Assembly: GCF_030056665.1 (NCBI RefSeq)
Contig: NZ_JASHIG010000018.1
Origin: Flectobacillus roseus
Lineage (GTDB): Bacteria; Bacteroidota; Bacteroidia; Cytophagales; Spirosomataceae
Length of the DNA stretch: 64,000 nt
Strand: one strand, 5' to 3'
The position numbers and the translations under genes are program-made. Positions 34,692 to 44,269 of the stretch are shown piece by piece. Position 1 is the first letter of the stretch, and every line of letters begins with the position of its first letter. The notes under the pieces were generated by a model. That model had not been told where the DNA came from, did no database searches, and worked only from the letters and a program-made list of their open reading frames with translations.

Positions 34692-36755
34692 ATGAGACTT
34701 GACCAAGAAACCATAGAGCGAATCAAACAGGCTGCCCAAGTTGCAGATGTGATAGGCGACTATGTGTCGTTGAAGAAGAAAGGGGCGAATTTATGGGCTT
34801 GTTGTCCTTTTCATGGTGAAAAGTCACCGTCATTTTCGGTGTCTCCAGCCAAGGGTATTTACAAATGCTTTGGCTGTGGAAAAGCTGGCGATTCGGTTCG
34901 CTTTATTATGGACATCGAGGGTTTAGGTTATGGCGAAGCACTTCGTCACCTTGCCAAAAAATATAGTATCGCTATTCAAGAATCGCCTTTGACGGACGAA
35001 CAATTACAAGCTCAAAATGCACGGGAGAGTTTGTATATAGCTTTGAACTACGCCAAGAACTACTACCAAAATAACCTGTTTCAGCATGAAGAAGGGCAGT
35101 CAATAGGATATCCGTATTTTAAAGAAAGAGGTTTTTCTGATAAAACGATAAAAGCTTTCGAGTTGGGATATAGTCTCGATATCTGGGATGCTTTTACCAA
35201 AGATGCTCTCAAGAATGGCTATAGTATCGATGTACTCGAAAAGGCAGGGTTGACAATTCGGAAGCCAGAAGAAAACAAAATGTTTGACCGATTCCGAAAT
35301 CGTGTCATTTTTCCTATTCATAATGTTTCGGGTAAAACGATTGCTTTCGGGGCTAGGATTCTCAAATCGGATAAAAGTCAACCCAAATATCTTAATTCTC
35401 CCGAAACAGAAGTTTATCACAAATCCAATATTCTTTACGGAATCTACCAAGCCAAAAATGCTATCCGTTCAAAGGATGTTTGTTATCTGGTAGAAGGATA
35501 TACCGATGTGATTTCATTGTATCAAGCAGGTATCGAAAACGTAGTGGCGTCCTCAGGAACATCCTTGACACTTGAGCAGATACGCTTGATTGCGAGATTT
35601 ACACAAAATATTACGGTTCTTTACGATGGTGACCCTGCAGGTATCAAGGCATCATTGAGAGGAATGGATATGATTTTGGAGGAAGGTTTGAATGTGAAAT
35701 TGGTAGTTTTCCCACAAGGAGAAGACCCTGATAGTTATGTTCAAAAGATTGGCTCTGACGCATTTGTGCAATATATTACAGACCACGCCTCCGATTTTAT
35801 TACTTTCAAAGCCGAATTATTCCTGAAAGAAGCGGGTAACGACCCCTTCAAGCGTGCCGAGTTGATTAAGGATATGGTAGGAAGTATTTCCAGAATTCCA
35901 GATTCAATAAAACGCTCAGTGTTTTTTCAAAAAACAGCAGGCTTAATGCAAATCGATGAGGCATTATTGATCACAGAAAGCAATAAGCTGACACTTGAAA
36001 AAGCTAAGCAAAAAGAAAAAGACGCACAAAGAGATACCAATCGCCAACGGCTTCAAAATGACTTGCCTTCGGGAATAACCTTATCAACAAACAACCTGCC
36101 TTCTTTTGATGAAGGTATGATGAGCTTTTCGGAAGAAGATAATTTTGGTTATGAAGAGTTTGGAGGAGCACCAGCCACTGCGCCACTTACGTCCGAGCCT
36201 AGCCCTTTACCTCAGATAGCACATTATGCCACAACTTTACATGAGCAAGAGTGTATTCGTTTATTGATTAATCATGGTACCCGAGAGGTAGACCCAGCGG
36301 TAGCACCAGGAATTACCCTTATGCAATATGTCTTGGGTGAAATAGACGGATTACAATTTAATACTCCTATTTATCAAGAAATGTTGATGCTGTGTCGTCA
36401 GAAATTTCTGGAAGGAACAGTGGCAGATACACAATACTTTTTATCACATCCGATTGCAGAAATACAGTCTGAATCAATCAACCTAGTAGCCGAAAAGCAC
36501 TCCGTTTCGGAGGCATGGTTGAGTAAGCATGAAATATTTGTGCCAACCGAATTGGATAAACTGGCAGATATGGCTTATACAAATATTTTGCGTTTGAAAA
36601 AGTCATTTAATGATGATCACTTAAGCTCATTGATGAAGCAACTATCGCAAACCAAAGATCCGCAAGAACAAAATACTTTGTTAATGCAGTTTATGCAAGC
36701 CAAGGAAGTAGAGAAACAGATAGCTAAAGAATTAGGAACGGTAGTGGTTCGATAA
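34692..36755 (+). CDS. dnaG: DNA primase
   Basis: Synthesises RNA primers at the replication fork. The 687-residue protein has the N-terminal CHC2 zinc ribbon Cys38-x2-His41-x17-Cys59-x2-Cys62 (CCPFHGEKSPSF ... YKCFGCG). The catalytic TOPRIM domain carries VEGYTDV and VLYDGDPAG, and a C-terminal helicase-binding region from ~500 is long and divergent, as usual in Bacteroidota. The ATG start gives the standard RLDQETIERI N-terminus. Confidence 0.97.
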   Translation: MRLDQETIERIKQAAQVADVIGDYVSLKKKGANLWACCPFHGEKSPSFSVSPAKGIYKCFGCGKAGDSVRFIMDIEGLGYGEALRHLAKKYSIAIQESPLTDEQLQAQNARESLYIALNYAKNYYQNNLFQHEEGQSIGYPYFKERGFSDKTIKAFELGYSLDIWDAFTKDALKNGYSIDVLEKAGLTIRKPEENKMFDRFRNRVIFPIHNVSGKTIAFGARILKSDKSQPKYLNSPETEVYHKSNILYGIYQAKNAIRSKDVCYLVEGYTDVISLYQAGIENVVASSGTSLTLEQIRLIARFTQNITVLYDGDPAGIKASLRGMDMILEEGLNVKLVVFPQGEDPDSYVQKIGSDAFVQYITDHASDFITFKAELFLKEAGNDPFKRAELIKDMVGSISRIPDSIKRSVFFQKTAGLMQIDEALLITESNKLTLEKAKQKEKDAQRDTNRQRLQNDLPSGITLSTNNLPSFDEGMMSFSEEDNFGYEEFGGAPATAPLTSEPSPLPQIAHYATTLHEQECIRLLINHGTREVDPAVAPGITLMQYVLGEIDGLQFNTPIYQEMLMLCRQKFLEGTVADTQYFLSHPIAEIQSESINLVAEKHSVSEAWLSKHEIFVPTELDKLADMAYTNILRLKKSFNDDHLSSLMKQLSQTKDPQEQNTLLMQFMQAKEVEKQIAKELGTVVVR

Positions 36756-36826
36756 AGAGATAGATTTTTAGATAATATATAGCCTTTTAACAGGTATTAC
36801 CAACAATTTTAAACCGCTATTGGTCT

Positions 36827-37333
36827 ATGAAAAAAACATTATTTTTGGTGCGTCACGCTCAAGCATCGAGTTCGGTAAGTCCAGATATATTTCGTCCACT
36901 TACACCAAGTGGAATGATTGATGCCGCACGTATGAGCAGACATTTAGCCGATAAATTGGCAGGCATTCAGTTAATTCTTACTTCAAATTCGGAACGTACA
37001 CGTATGACAACGCAGGTGTTTTGTGAACAATTGAAGTTGGATGAGGCAATAATTCAAGAGGAGGCTTCTTTGTATGAAAGTACCCCAAAATATTATCTCG
37101 ACGCCATCAATGCCATACCAGAAAACATTACCTCGGCAATGTTGGTTGGACACAATCCAAGTATCAGCTATTTTGCTGAGTATCTAACACATGAAGATAT
37201 CGGCTCAATGCCAACTTGTGCAGTTGTAGGAATGACATTTGAGAACTTAACATGGGCGGAAGTTTCTAAAAGAACAGGAGATATGTTTATTTATGATTCG
37301 CCTGATTCGATTTTAGGAATAAAATTAGACTAA
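36827..37333 (+). CDS. Histidine phosphatase family protein (SixA-like)
   Basis: A 168-residue protein of the phosphohistidine phosphatase branch. The catalytic RHG-type motif is VRHAQAS near the N-terminus (His11), followed by LILTSNSERTRMTT and the second histidine in MLVGHNPSISYF. SixA removes phosphate from phosphohistidine on His-containing phosphotransfer proteins; the substrate here is unproven. It follows dnaG after 71 bases. Confidence 0.9.
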   Translation: MKKTLFLVRHAQASSSVSPDIFRPLTPSGMIDAARMSRHLADKLAGIQLILTSNSERTRMTTQVFCEQLKLDEAIIQEEASLYESTPKYYLDAINAIPENITSAMLVGHNPSISYFAEYLTHEDIGSMPTCAVVGMTFENLTWAEVSKRTGDMFIYDSPDSILGIKLD

Positions 37334-37552
37334 TAGAGTAGCATGAATGCTATGTTGTGGAATTTGAATATAATTGTTTGACAATCATATATTTAAAAGT
37401 ATGTTTGAATTAGTGGATAGTATTAAATTGCATTAATATCCTATAGGCTGTAAGGCTTTAAAAATTAAGTCAAAATGCTTGTTTGAATTCATTGAGAATA
37501 TTTTTGCCGAAAGCCCAAAAGCTCAGATATGTGAAATATCTCACCAGTTATC

Positions 37553-37919
37553 AAACATGACTTATCCCTAATTTAGTGATTGAGCAAGTGTGAGATTATG
37601 TAAAAAATGTATTCCATCAGTAGAGACGCAATGATTACGTCTTAAGCCAATTAATTTCTAGTATAGCAGCATCAAACATGAGTCATCCCGAATTTTAAAA
37701 ATCATAAAAAAGCAGTCGAAATTAGTTTTTCGACTGCTTTTTTATGATTGGAGAGTAACGAATTCCTACTGTTTGAGCGAAGCGAGTTTAGGAATTCTTG
37801 ATTTTTTTGTTACTTTTTGCATCAAGGCAAAAAGTAAGGAGGAGAACGAATCCCAAAACGTTGAAATCTTTTAAAGTTTACTTTTTCATGAGAAAATTCT
37901 GGATGACGCATGTTTGATT
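37553..37919. repeat. Composite repeat region with ATCAAACATG words and three hairpins
   Basis: ATCAAACATGACTTATCCC (~37552) and ATCAAACATGAGTCATCCC (~37671) are direct copies, and 37901-37919 is an inverted copy. Between them lie a perfect 18-bp stem (37701-37718 / 37731-37748, AGCAGTCG/CGACTGCT core), GAATTCCTA/TAGGAATTC (37760-37797) and TTACTTTTTGC/GCAAAAAGTAA (37810-37837). A TAGAGACG word is at 37619. The rest of the 37334-37920 gap is AT-rich with no gene. Confidence 0.65.
37701..37748. terminator. 18-bp perfect stem with T-tract
   Basis: ATCATAAAAAAGCAGTCG / CGACTGCTTTTTTATGAT around a 12-base loop. Suitable as a bidirectional terminator for the SixA-like gene and the esterase gene that converges on it. 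Confidence 0.75.
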
Positions 37920-37920
37920 T

Positions 37921-39960
37921 TTATTCAGACATCACAATTAGTTTGTGGCTATAGATTGCATCATTCATCGACGATTTAACCATAATAGTATAAGTACCAC
38001 TTTCAAGATTAGATAAAGAAAGTGCTATCTTTTCCTGATTTTGAATCTTTTGATTAATCCGCAATTGCCCGCTTAAATCCCAAACTTGTATCTCACCACT
38101 TATAGGTTTAATCAACGTGATGTGAGCTATACCTCTGGCTGGATTGGGATAAATTAACACTGAAGGATTAAGTTCAGCTGAGGTAGCAAGCGGGATTTGT
38201 GTTTTACCTTCTGTTATTGAGCTAGCTTCACTTGTATTGGTTTGCACCCTCAATCTATATTCATAAACCTGATCTGGCTCTAGATCATTATCGATAAAAC
38301 TATTTGCCCGAGATGTTTCGAATACTGGAACAAAGTCTCCAATATCTTTTATTCGTCTTTCTAAAATATATTTTAGGTTATTATCTCTCACTTCCCATTT
38401 CAAGGTGATTTGGTTGTGTGTGGTATTGTCGATAAACAAAACTGGTGTTTCGATATAATTACCAATTTTTACGTTGTGAAAGGCAAAAGCTCTGTAGCCA
38501 TCTGTATTCTTAATGAAAGGTCCAAGATATACCCATGGCATATCGCTCACATAGTCATAGTCGCCAGAATATGGAAATACAGAAGGTAAATACTTGATTA
38601 AAGTATCCTGTAAAGAAGCAGGTTCTTTTAGCTTTAAGATAATTTTATTTTCAGAAGCGTACCCTGTTGCTACTTTTTTCCACCTTCCATTAAGATAAAA
38701 GAAGTCTTTTAGACTAAGTGTTCCTGTTTTATTGATGATAAAATTATCAGTCGTTGTATCATTCGGATATATAACCTTTTGGTCATCTTGAAAAGCTAAG
38801 GTAATCTCGTCACGAGTAGGTGAAGAGTAGTAGGCACGACGAATATTGGGAGAAGCATATTTTTTATTTTCTCCATAAAAATGGAAAGATGTCATCTTGG
38901 CTAATTCTGTTCCTAATTGGCGATAGCCTGCAGTTTTATAATGAAAACCGTCCCATCCTGTTGCTCCTAAAGCAGCAAAGCTATTTACTTTAGGATAAAT
39001 ATCTTCCAACTGTCGTTGATAGTCGCGCATAACACCGACTTCTTCATTGTATGAAGCTCCCCCAAATAAAGGAAGTTGAAAAATATAATATTGTTGTATC
39101 GATGGGTAATCTTCAATAAGTTCTTTATAAAGTTTGTCAAATAATGGTTTCCATTCGCTAGGAATATGTGAAGCTTCTGTTTCTCCTTGCCAATAAAAAA
39201 GTCCTTTTACAGCATTATTGAGTTTAGCTTGTGTGACATAAGTTAGTAATCGACCATATTGGGTACTAATATCAGCATGATTAGTGGGATTACGCTCTAC
39301 AAGATTACGAATTGGCTGTCCAGGAGAAGCATGAGAGATAACACAGGTAGGAATACCATAGGTATTCATAATATATTTTTGAAAACTAATACCCCATTGA
39401 CCTACGATTTGCCTATCAAAACTATAACCAGTGTAGTCCGAATTAGAAAGTCCCCATTTAAACTGATTGGTGTCATAGCCGAATCCATAGGTTCTACAAA
39501 ATTCATTGGTATAGGGGTCAAGTTCCTCCCATCCACGAGCATTAGATTGACCATAAATAATATATGCATCACCAGCCACAAGATTTTCTCTGGTTACCAT
39601 CAATACAGAGTCTTGATCGTTGTGAATAGCATACACTTTGACATCATATTCTGCCAATTCAGCCTTGATAGTTGGCGATAGCACAAAGGTTCCAGTATCT
39701 TTACTAGCGGTGTAATTAATAGCAACTTTCTGATAAGAATACGGCTTTTTGTTTCTTAAAACCTGTACAGACATACTTTTCCAGTTTGGAATTTCGATAC
39801 GCCCTTTGATTGGAATAACAGCAAGGTTGTTGTTGTTACGAGGGTAAAGTTGCCAGTCTCTTGGTAACTCTTCAAAAAAAATGGAATAAAACTGCTGTGA
39901 AAAACATAAGTTAGAGCAAAGTAGCAGAGCAAAAATAAGTAGTTTTTTAGACATAGACAT
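37921..39960 (-). CDS. Secreted sialate O-acetylesterase-type SGNH hydrolase with type IX secretion tail
   Basis: A 679-residue secreted protein. It has a signal peptide to ~21 (SNLCFSQ), then an SGNH/SASA esterase domain with the nucleophile Ser139 in YGQSNARG, WQGETEASH, and the Asp-His pair in WDGFHY (around residue 350). A fibronectin-III-like domain lies at ~510-590 and a C-terminal sorting domain at ~600-679 (PNPARGIAHITL, LESGTYTIMV). The tail predicts export through the type IX system and attachment at the surface. It likely removes acetyl groups from sugars such as sialic acids or xylan. Confidence 0.92.
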   Translation of the reverse strand: MSMSKKLLIFALLLCSNLCFSQQFYSIFFEELPRDWQLYPRNNNNLAVIPIKGRIEIPNWKSMSVQVLRNKKPYSYQKVAINYTASKDTGTFVLSPTIKAELAEYDVKVYAIHNDQDSVLMVTRENLVAGDAYIIYGQSNARGWEELDPYTNEFCRTYGFGYDTNQFKWGLSNSDYTGYSFDRQIVGQWGISFQKYIMNTYGIPTCVISHASPGQPIRNLVERNPTNHADISTQYGRLLTYVTQAKLNNAVKGLFYWQGETEASHIPSEWKPLFDKLYKELIEDYPSIQQYYIFQLPLFGGASYNEEVGVMRDYQRQLEDIYPKVNSFAALGATGWDGFHYKTAGYRQLGTELAKMTSFHFYGENKKYASPNIRRAYYSSPTRDEITLAFQDDQKVIYPNDTTTDNFIINKTGTLSLKDFFYLNGRWKKVATGYASENKIILKLKEPASLQDTLIKYLPSVFPYSGDYDYVSDMPWVYLGPFIKNTDGYRAFAFHNVKIGNYIETPVLFIDNTTHNQITLKWEVRDNNLKYILERRIKDIGDFVPVFETSRANSFIDNDLEPDQVYEYRLRVQTNTSEASSITEGKTQIPLATSAELNPSVLIYPNPARGIAHITLIKPISGEIQVWDLSGQLRINQKIQNQEKIALSLSNLESGTYTIMVKSSMNDAIYSHKLIVMSE

Positions 39961-40148
39961 TTTGAGGTAAATGGTAGAAACTATCGAGATATCTCGTCTA
40001 TGATGCTAATGGTAAAGTGTGCGTAATAACGATAGGATAGATGCAAATCTGGTAGTATTTTTACCAAAAATAGGCTAGTCAATATTACATTTACAGCAAA
40101 TAGTCGTAGAGTCTCTCTAGTTTATTGGAACAAAAATGTTAGAGTGTT

Positions 40149-40334
40149 ATGAACAAAAATCAAAAAATTCTTCGTTGGGTATTTGTTATTTTTACAACTA
40201 TTGTCGTAATTCTTGCTATTGATATGGCTAGAAATACCACTGCCCCATGGAATAAGAAGAAACAACTTGTAAGGGCTTGGGGGGGAGATTCTACTAGTAC
40301 GATAGAATCATCCGATACAGTAAAACAAAAGTAA
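40149..40334 (+). CDS. Small single-pass membrane protein
   Basis: A 61-residue protein with one transmembrane helix at ~9-27 (WVFVIFTTIVVILAIDMA) and a short charged tail. The antisense frame is also open, but the hydrophobic-then-polar pattern and the terminator directly after the stop (40343) support this strand. No known family. Confidence 0.6.
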   Translation: MNKNQKILRWVFVIFTTIVVILAIDMARNTTAPWNKKKQLVRAWGGDSTSTIESSDTVKQK

Positions 40335-40342
40335 GTTGGCAT

Positions 40343-40378
40343 AAAAAAGGCTAAATCACATATGATTTAGCCTTTTTT
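40343..40378. terminator. Bidirectional terminator between the small membrane protein and trigger factor
   Basis: Perfect 16-bp stem AAAAAAGGCTAAATCA / TGATTTAGCCTTTTTT with a 4-base loop. Confidence 0.9.
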
Positions 40379-40395
40379 ACTATTCAAATTCTTAA

Positions 40396-41730
40396 TTATG
40401 CACCAGCGATAGTTTTGAATTCTTCAACATCGATAGCTTTTTTCTCAACTTTTACTTTTTCAACAATTACAGCAGCTACTTTGTCCGCGTATACTTGGTT
40501 GAACATATTCATAAAGTTGTCTTTCTTCGATTTGTCAGTCAAGTAACCATTAGCGATACGCTCAATCATTTCTTCCATTTGAGCATCGCCAGGACCGTAC
40601 ATACCGAATTGACCACGAACCATATCTTTAGTCTTTTCGATTACTTCTGGGTAGTCTACTTTTACTTCAAATTTGTCAGCGATTTCATTTTTGATAAAGT
40701 TCCAACGAACGTCACGTTTCACAGCTTCGAAATCTGCTTCGATTTGTTCCATTGTAAATTTACCTTCGTTTACTTTCACCAACCATTCTTTCAAGAATTC
40801 TTCAGGAAGTTCGATTGAGATATTTTCAAGAAGTGCTTTTTCAGCGTCGATTCTCAACAAATACTCAGATTCACGAACGTAGTTAGATTCGATGATAGAA
40901 AGAATTTCTTTTCTGAATTCTTCTTCAGAAGATACTTTACCAGCACCTAAAACTTTGTCGAACAATTCTTGGTTCAACTCAGTAGCACCTTGGCGAGTGA
41001 TGTCTTCGATAGCGAAAGATACTTCACCAGTCAAAGCTGCAACATCGTCACCTTTTTTATTAGTAGCTAATCCTTTTGATTTTTCGTCAACAAATACGTT
41101 GTCGATATCAAATGTCAAAGTAGCTCCTTTAGCTGCACCTACGAAAGTAGCTTTAGCTTCGTCTTTGATTGATTTTGTAGGAATTGCAGATTTTTCTGAC
41201 CATTCACCTTGTGAGAAAGTTCCGAAAATCATATCTCCATCTTCAACTGACTCAGCGTGGATTTGCTCAGCAAATTGCTTTTTCAAGTTGTCGATAGTTT
41301 CTTCAACTTCTTTCTCAGTTGCTTGAATTTCGTAAGAAGTAATAGCAGGAATTGCGTCGAAATCTACAGTGAAGTCACCAGCTAAACCTAACTCATAAGT
41401 GAATGTGAATTCTTTTTGAGTATTCCAGTCGATTGACTCTTGGTCTTCAACTACTGGCATTGGGTCGCCAACGATATTCAATTTGCTTTCTTTGATATAT
41501 TCTTGAACAGAACTACCCAACAAGTTGTTGATTTCATCTAATAAAACAGATTTACCGAACATTTTTTGTACAACAGTCATTGGTACAGTTCCAGGACGGA
41601 AACCTTTGATGTTAGCACGTTTACGGTAATCTTTAAGTGTTTTCTCAACTTGTGATTTGTAATCCTCCTCAACCAATGCTACGATAAGCTTGGCGTTTAC
41701 GTTGCTACTTTTTTCGAGCGTAATGTTCAT
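40396..41730 (-). CDS. tig: Trigger factor (ribosome-associated chaperone)
   Basis: Binds the ribosome exit site and shields nascent chains. The 444-residue form starting at MNITLEKSSN fits the family; the open frame reaches 41754, but those eight residues are not conserved. The ribosome-binding motif region reads KGFRPGTVPMTVVQKMFGKS, and the mid region (~150-245) is the PPIase-like domain. The C-terminal helical arms fill the remainder. Single gene. Confidence 0.95.
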   Translation of the reverse strand: MNITLEKSSNVNAKLIVALVEEDYKSQVEKTLKDYRKRANIKGFRPGTVPMTVVQKMFGKSVLLDEINNLLGSSVQEYIKESKLNIVGDPMPVVEDQESIDWNTQKEFTFTYELGLAGDFTVDFDAIPAITSYEIQATEKEVEETIDNLKKQFAEQIHAESVEDGDMIFGTFSQGEWSEKSAIPTKSIKDEAKATFVGAAKGATLTFDIDNVFVDEKSKGLATNKKGDDVAALTGEVSFAIEDITRQGATELNQELFDKVLGAGKVSSEEEFRKEILSIIESNYVRESEYLLRIDAEKALLENISIELPEEFLKEWLVKVNEGKFTMEQIEADFEAVKRDVRWNFIKNEIADKFEVKVDYPEVIEKTKDMVRGQFGMYGPGDAQMEEMIERIANGYLTDKSKKDNFMNMFNQVYADKVAAVIVEKVKVEKKAIDVEEFKTIAGA

Positions 41731-41960
41731 TTTCTTGAGATTTCTGATTTGCAATTAAGGATTGCGGCTTGATACTTGAAGGTGGATAATTGTTGAAATC
41801 AAAAATTTACGTTTAAGTAATGCGAGAATGAGTCATCTCTGAAATGGAGGATATAGAAATGGATAGGCGCTTTATCTGTAGGCTGTCCTAAACTTTTCTA
41901 CATTTTCGTTTACTTAAATGTGTAAATCTGATATCCGCAACCCGTGTATCCACAATCAAA

Positions 41961-41995
41961 AAAGCCCTCAAAACCTTGTCGGTTGAGAGGGCTTT
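41961..41995 (-). terminator. Terminator of tRNA-Leu
   Basis: AAAGCCCTCAAAACC (41961-41975) faces GGTTGAGAGGGCTTT (41981-41995) with two mismatches. On the minus strand the hairpin runs into a T-tract seven bases after the tRNA. Confidence 0.8.
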
Positions 41996-42002
41996 GAGAT
42001 AG

Positions 42003-42084
42003 TACGGGCGGAGGGACTCGAACCCCCATGCCTCGCGGCGCCAGATCCTAAGTCTGGTATGTCTACCAATTCCACCACGCCCGC
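42003..42084 (-). tRNA. tRNA-Leu (anticodon UAG)
   Basis: On the minus strand the acceptor arm GCGGGCG pairs with CGCCCGT (one G-U), followed by the D-arm GGTGGAATTGGTAGACATACC. The anticodon arm is CCAGA-CTTAGGA-TCTGG with anticodon TAG. A class II variable arm and the T-arm GGGGGTTCGAGTCCCTC complete it. It is 82 nt long, and CCA is not encoded. Confidence 0.96.
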
Positions 42085-42100
42085 TTGCGTTTTGGAGTTG

Positions 42101-42131
42101 CAAAATTAGTGAAGAGATTCGTCATTCCAAA
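42101..42131 (-). promoter_or_regulatory. Bacteroidota-type promoter of tRNA-Leu
   Basis: Minus-strand TTTG (42128-42131), exactly 19 bases, then TAATTTTG (42101-42108), ending 16 bases before the tRNA. This is a full match to the TTTG / TAnnTTTG consensus. Confidence 0.8.
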
Positions 42132-42289
42132 CTTTTTACGAAAAAAAATGAAAATATTTTTTCTATTTTTTGTTGTTTATGTCGCAACTAATTGTCTTTC
42201 AGTAGATTGTTTCGAGATATTTTTTGAAAAAATAAAATAAAAATTTGCGATAAGTAATCGTGCAGAATAAGATTTAAGTTATGTGTTTA

Positions 42290-42320
42290 GGGACAAGGCA
42301 ACAGGCACAAGGCACAGAGT
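42290..42320. repeat. Family V repeat (ACAAGGCAACAGGCAC)
   Basis: GGGACAAGGCAACAGGCACA then AGGCACAGAGTGTTAAAATG. It is nearly the same string as 57925-57957. The 42132-42478 gap otherwise holds only AT-rich sequence. Confidence 0.6.
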
Positions 42321-42478
42321 GTTAAAATGTTTTTATTAACCACAGCCATGCTTTTTTCCAAAACCCACCACCGAAAGCCGATACCTGAAAGCCCTAAGCA
42401 TAATCTTAATTTTATTTTGCCCACTAACTTAAGATACATTCATGTGGTTTCAATGTTCAATCTACGCTACTTTGTCAA

Positions 42479-43561
42479 TTACTTCGGCCATTGTCCATTC
42501 ATGATTTCCTTTCCTGCTATCTTTTTAGGATCTACAACCACATGCTTGATGGTTTTTCTTTTCCAAGTGTAGATTATATGTACCCTGCCATCGGTCGATT
42601 GAATGACGGCAGGGTATGAAAATTCCCCAGGTTCGGTTTCTAATTCGGCCACTGCTAGCCATTTTTTACCATCAGATGAAATGGCAACATTGATGGGAGA
42701 GCGAGGGCCTCCCCATTTGCCTGCGTATCTGATGGTATGATTATATACCAAAAGATGCCGACCATCTTTGAGCGTAACAGCATCAGTTCCTGAATTGGGA
42801 TTAGGAAGGTTGGTTTTTTGAACTTCACTCCACGTCATACCATTGTCGTTTGAATAGGCTTCTAAAATTGCATCGTTTTGACTACGACAAAGTAGTTGGA
42901 GTTTGCCTTTAGGGTGAAACAGTACACTTGGCTGGATGGCCATAATATTTTTGCCATCGTTTAAAAATGCCGTTTTCTGCCATGTTTTTCCTAAATCTTT
43001 ACTATATTCAAAGTACAATTTCCAGCCATCTAGCTCGGTGCTAGTAGGACATAAGATTGTGTTGTTTTGTAACCAAACGGGTTTGTTCTTGATAGGACCC
43101 AAAATTCCTTCTGGAAGCTTTTCGGGTTCAGACCAAGTTCTGCCTTCGTCTTTTGACCGTCTAATCATTCCCCACCAATGTACAGGGTCGGGACCTACTT
43201 TGTAAAATAATAATAAATCACCTTGAGGTACTTGGAACAGCACGGGGTTCCAACAAGGGTAACGCACATCCGAAGATTGAATACCATTGGCTAGTTCGAT
43301 GGGCTTAGACCACGTTCCGTGGCTATATCTGCTAGCATAAATAGAAACATCTGGATTTTTTTCGTGTGTACCTGCAAACCACGTAACCAAGAAACCATCC
43401 TTAGTTTGTACAATACTTGAAGCATGACATTCCGGGAATTCATTTGTTGGAAAAATGAATTCTGATTGGATAATGCCTTCAGGAGACGTTTGTGCTTGAC
43501 CGTTGTGAAAGGTTAGAAGTAAGAAAATACTTTTACACAGTATTCTAAATAGAGATTTCAT
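42479..43561 (-). CDS. Sialidase-family BNR-repeat protein, secreted
   Basis: A 360-residue exported protein (signal peptide to QAQ, residue 24) with a six-bladed propeller of the BNR_2/exo-alpha-sialidase superfamily. Asp-box motifs are visible: SKDEGRTWSEP, SKDLGKTWQK, SNDNGMTWSE and a weaker SSDGKKW. The N-terminal ECHASSIVQTKDGFLVTWFA is typical of the group. Many members are glycosidases other than true sialidases; the catalytic Tyr/Glu pair cannot be assigned with certainty by eye. Confidence 0.88.
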   Translation of the reverse strand: MKSLFRILCKSIFLLLTFHNGQAQTSPEGIIQSEFIFPTNEFPECHASSIVQTKDGFLVTWFAGTHEKNPDVSIYASRYSHGTWSKPIELANGIQSSDVRYPCWNPVLFQVPQGDLLLFYKVGPDPVHWWGMIRRSKDEGRTWSEPEKLPEGILGPIKNKPVWLQNNTILCPTSTELDGWKLYFEYSKDLGKTWQKTAFLNDGKNIMAIQPSVLFHPKGKLQLLCRSQNDAILEAYSNDNGMTWSEVQKTNLPNPNSGTDAVTLKDGRHLLVYNHTIRYAGKWGGPRSPINVAISSDGKKWLAVAELETEPGEFSYPAVIQSTDGRVHIIYTWKRKTIKHVVVDPKKIAGKEIMNGQWPK

Positions 43562-43718
43562 GAAAATAGTACATTTTTTAGAGATGTTATCTTGAAATTA
43601 CAGAATTCTCTGAGAACTTAAGTTGAAGAAGCCGAATAATAACTCGGACTAATAAGTTTGAGAAATAGGAAGCAATTTTGACTGTCTTTATTGCCTAAAA
43701 TTGATAAACTTTTAAAAC

Positions 43719-44261
43719 ATGGAAATTAGTGCGAATTGGGTATTTATTCTAATCATCATTCCTATATCTGGAATTTTTGTGGGTGCTTGGGATCTTACCA
43801 AAAAGAAAATCTACTTATGGCTTCTGGTATTATTGTGGGGAGTCGTCGGGATTGTATACCTATATAGTAGACGTGGTTCTGCTCCTGAAGAAAAACTGGT
43901 AAATATTCCTATTGAGAAAAAACATTATTATGGCTCTTATGTCATTGCGAGAGAGTTTTTTTCGGGGGAGCAAGTAGACTGGCAATACAATCATTTTAGA
44001 TTTGAAATAAAAGATAATGATTCTATCTATTTCCATTTGACTAATGGGACAAAAATCAACAAGACCTATCGTGGAGGTATTTCTACTGTCAAATTAGATA
44101 CTAATGAAAATTTGGTGTTACACATGGAGCCCCAAACTCATCATATTCTCAAGACAAATCCACGATTGTATTTGAAAGACAACGAGCTGTTTTTAGTTTT
44201 TAAATCAAAAAAATATCATAATGTATATTTCAAAAAAGGCGAATGGAAAGAAATTGAGTAG
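43719..44261 (+). CDS. Hypothetical membrane protein
   Basis: A 180-residue protein. Two N-terminal transmembrane segments (about 7-24, WVFILIIIPISGIFVGAW, and 31-50, IYLWLLVLLWGVVGIVYLYS) are followed by a soluble domain of ~125 residues. That domain has mixed strands and no recognisable motif. It stands alone and converges on an SDR gene across a family I/III repeat. Confidence 0.75.
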   Translation: MEISANWVFILIIIPISGIFVGAWDLTKKKIYLWLLVLLWGVVGIVYLYSRRGSAPEEKLVNIPIEKKHYYGSYVIAREFFSGEQVDWQYNHFRFEIKDNDSIYFHLTNGTKINKTYRGGISTVKLDTNENLVLHMEPQTHHILKTNPRLYLKDNELFLVFKSKKYHNVYFKKGEWKEIE

Positions 44262-44269
44262 GTTTATTG

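Noticed and set aside
40160..40342. Antisense frame over the 61-residue membrane protein
   Set aside because: The plus-strand frame has a better start, a helix pattern and a matching terminator.
41888..42103. Frame across the tRNA gene
   Set aside because: It overlaps the full tRNA-Leu and its terminator; not coding.
42327..42572. 81-codon frame before the sialidase-like gene
   Set aside because: It overlaps the end of the sialidase-like gene and has no features beyond low-complexity AT-rich sequence.
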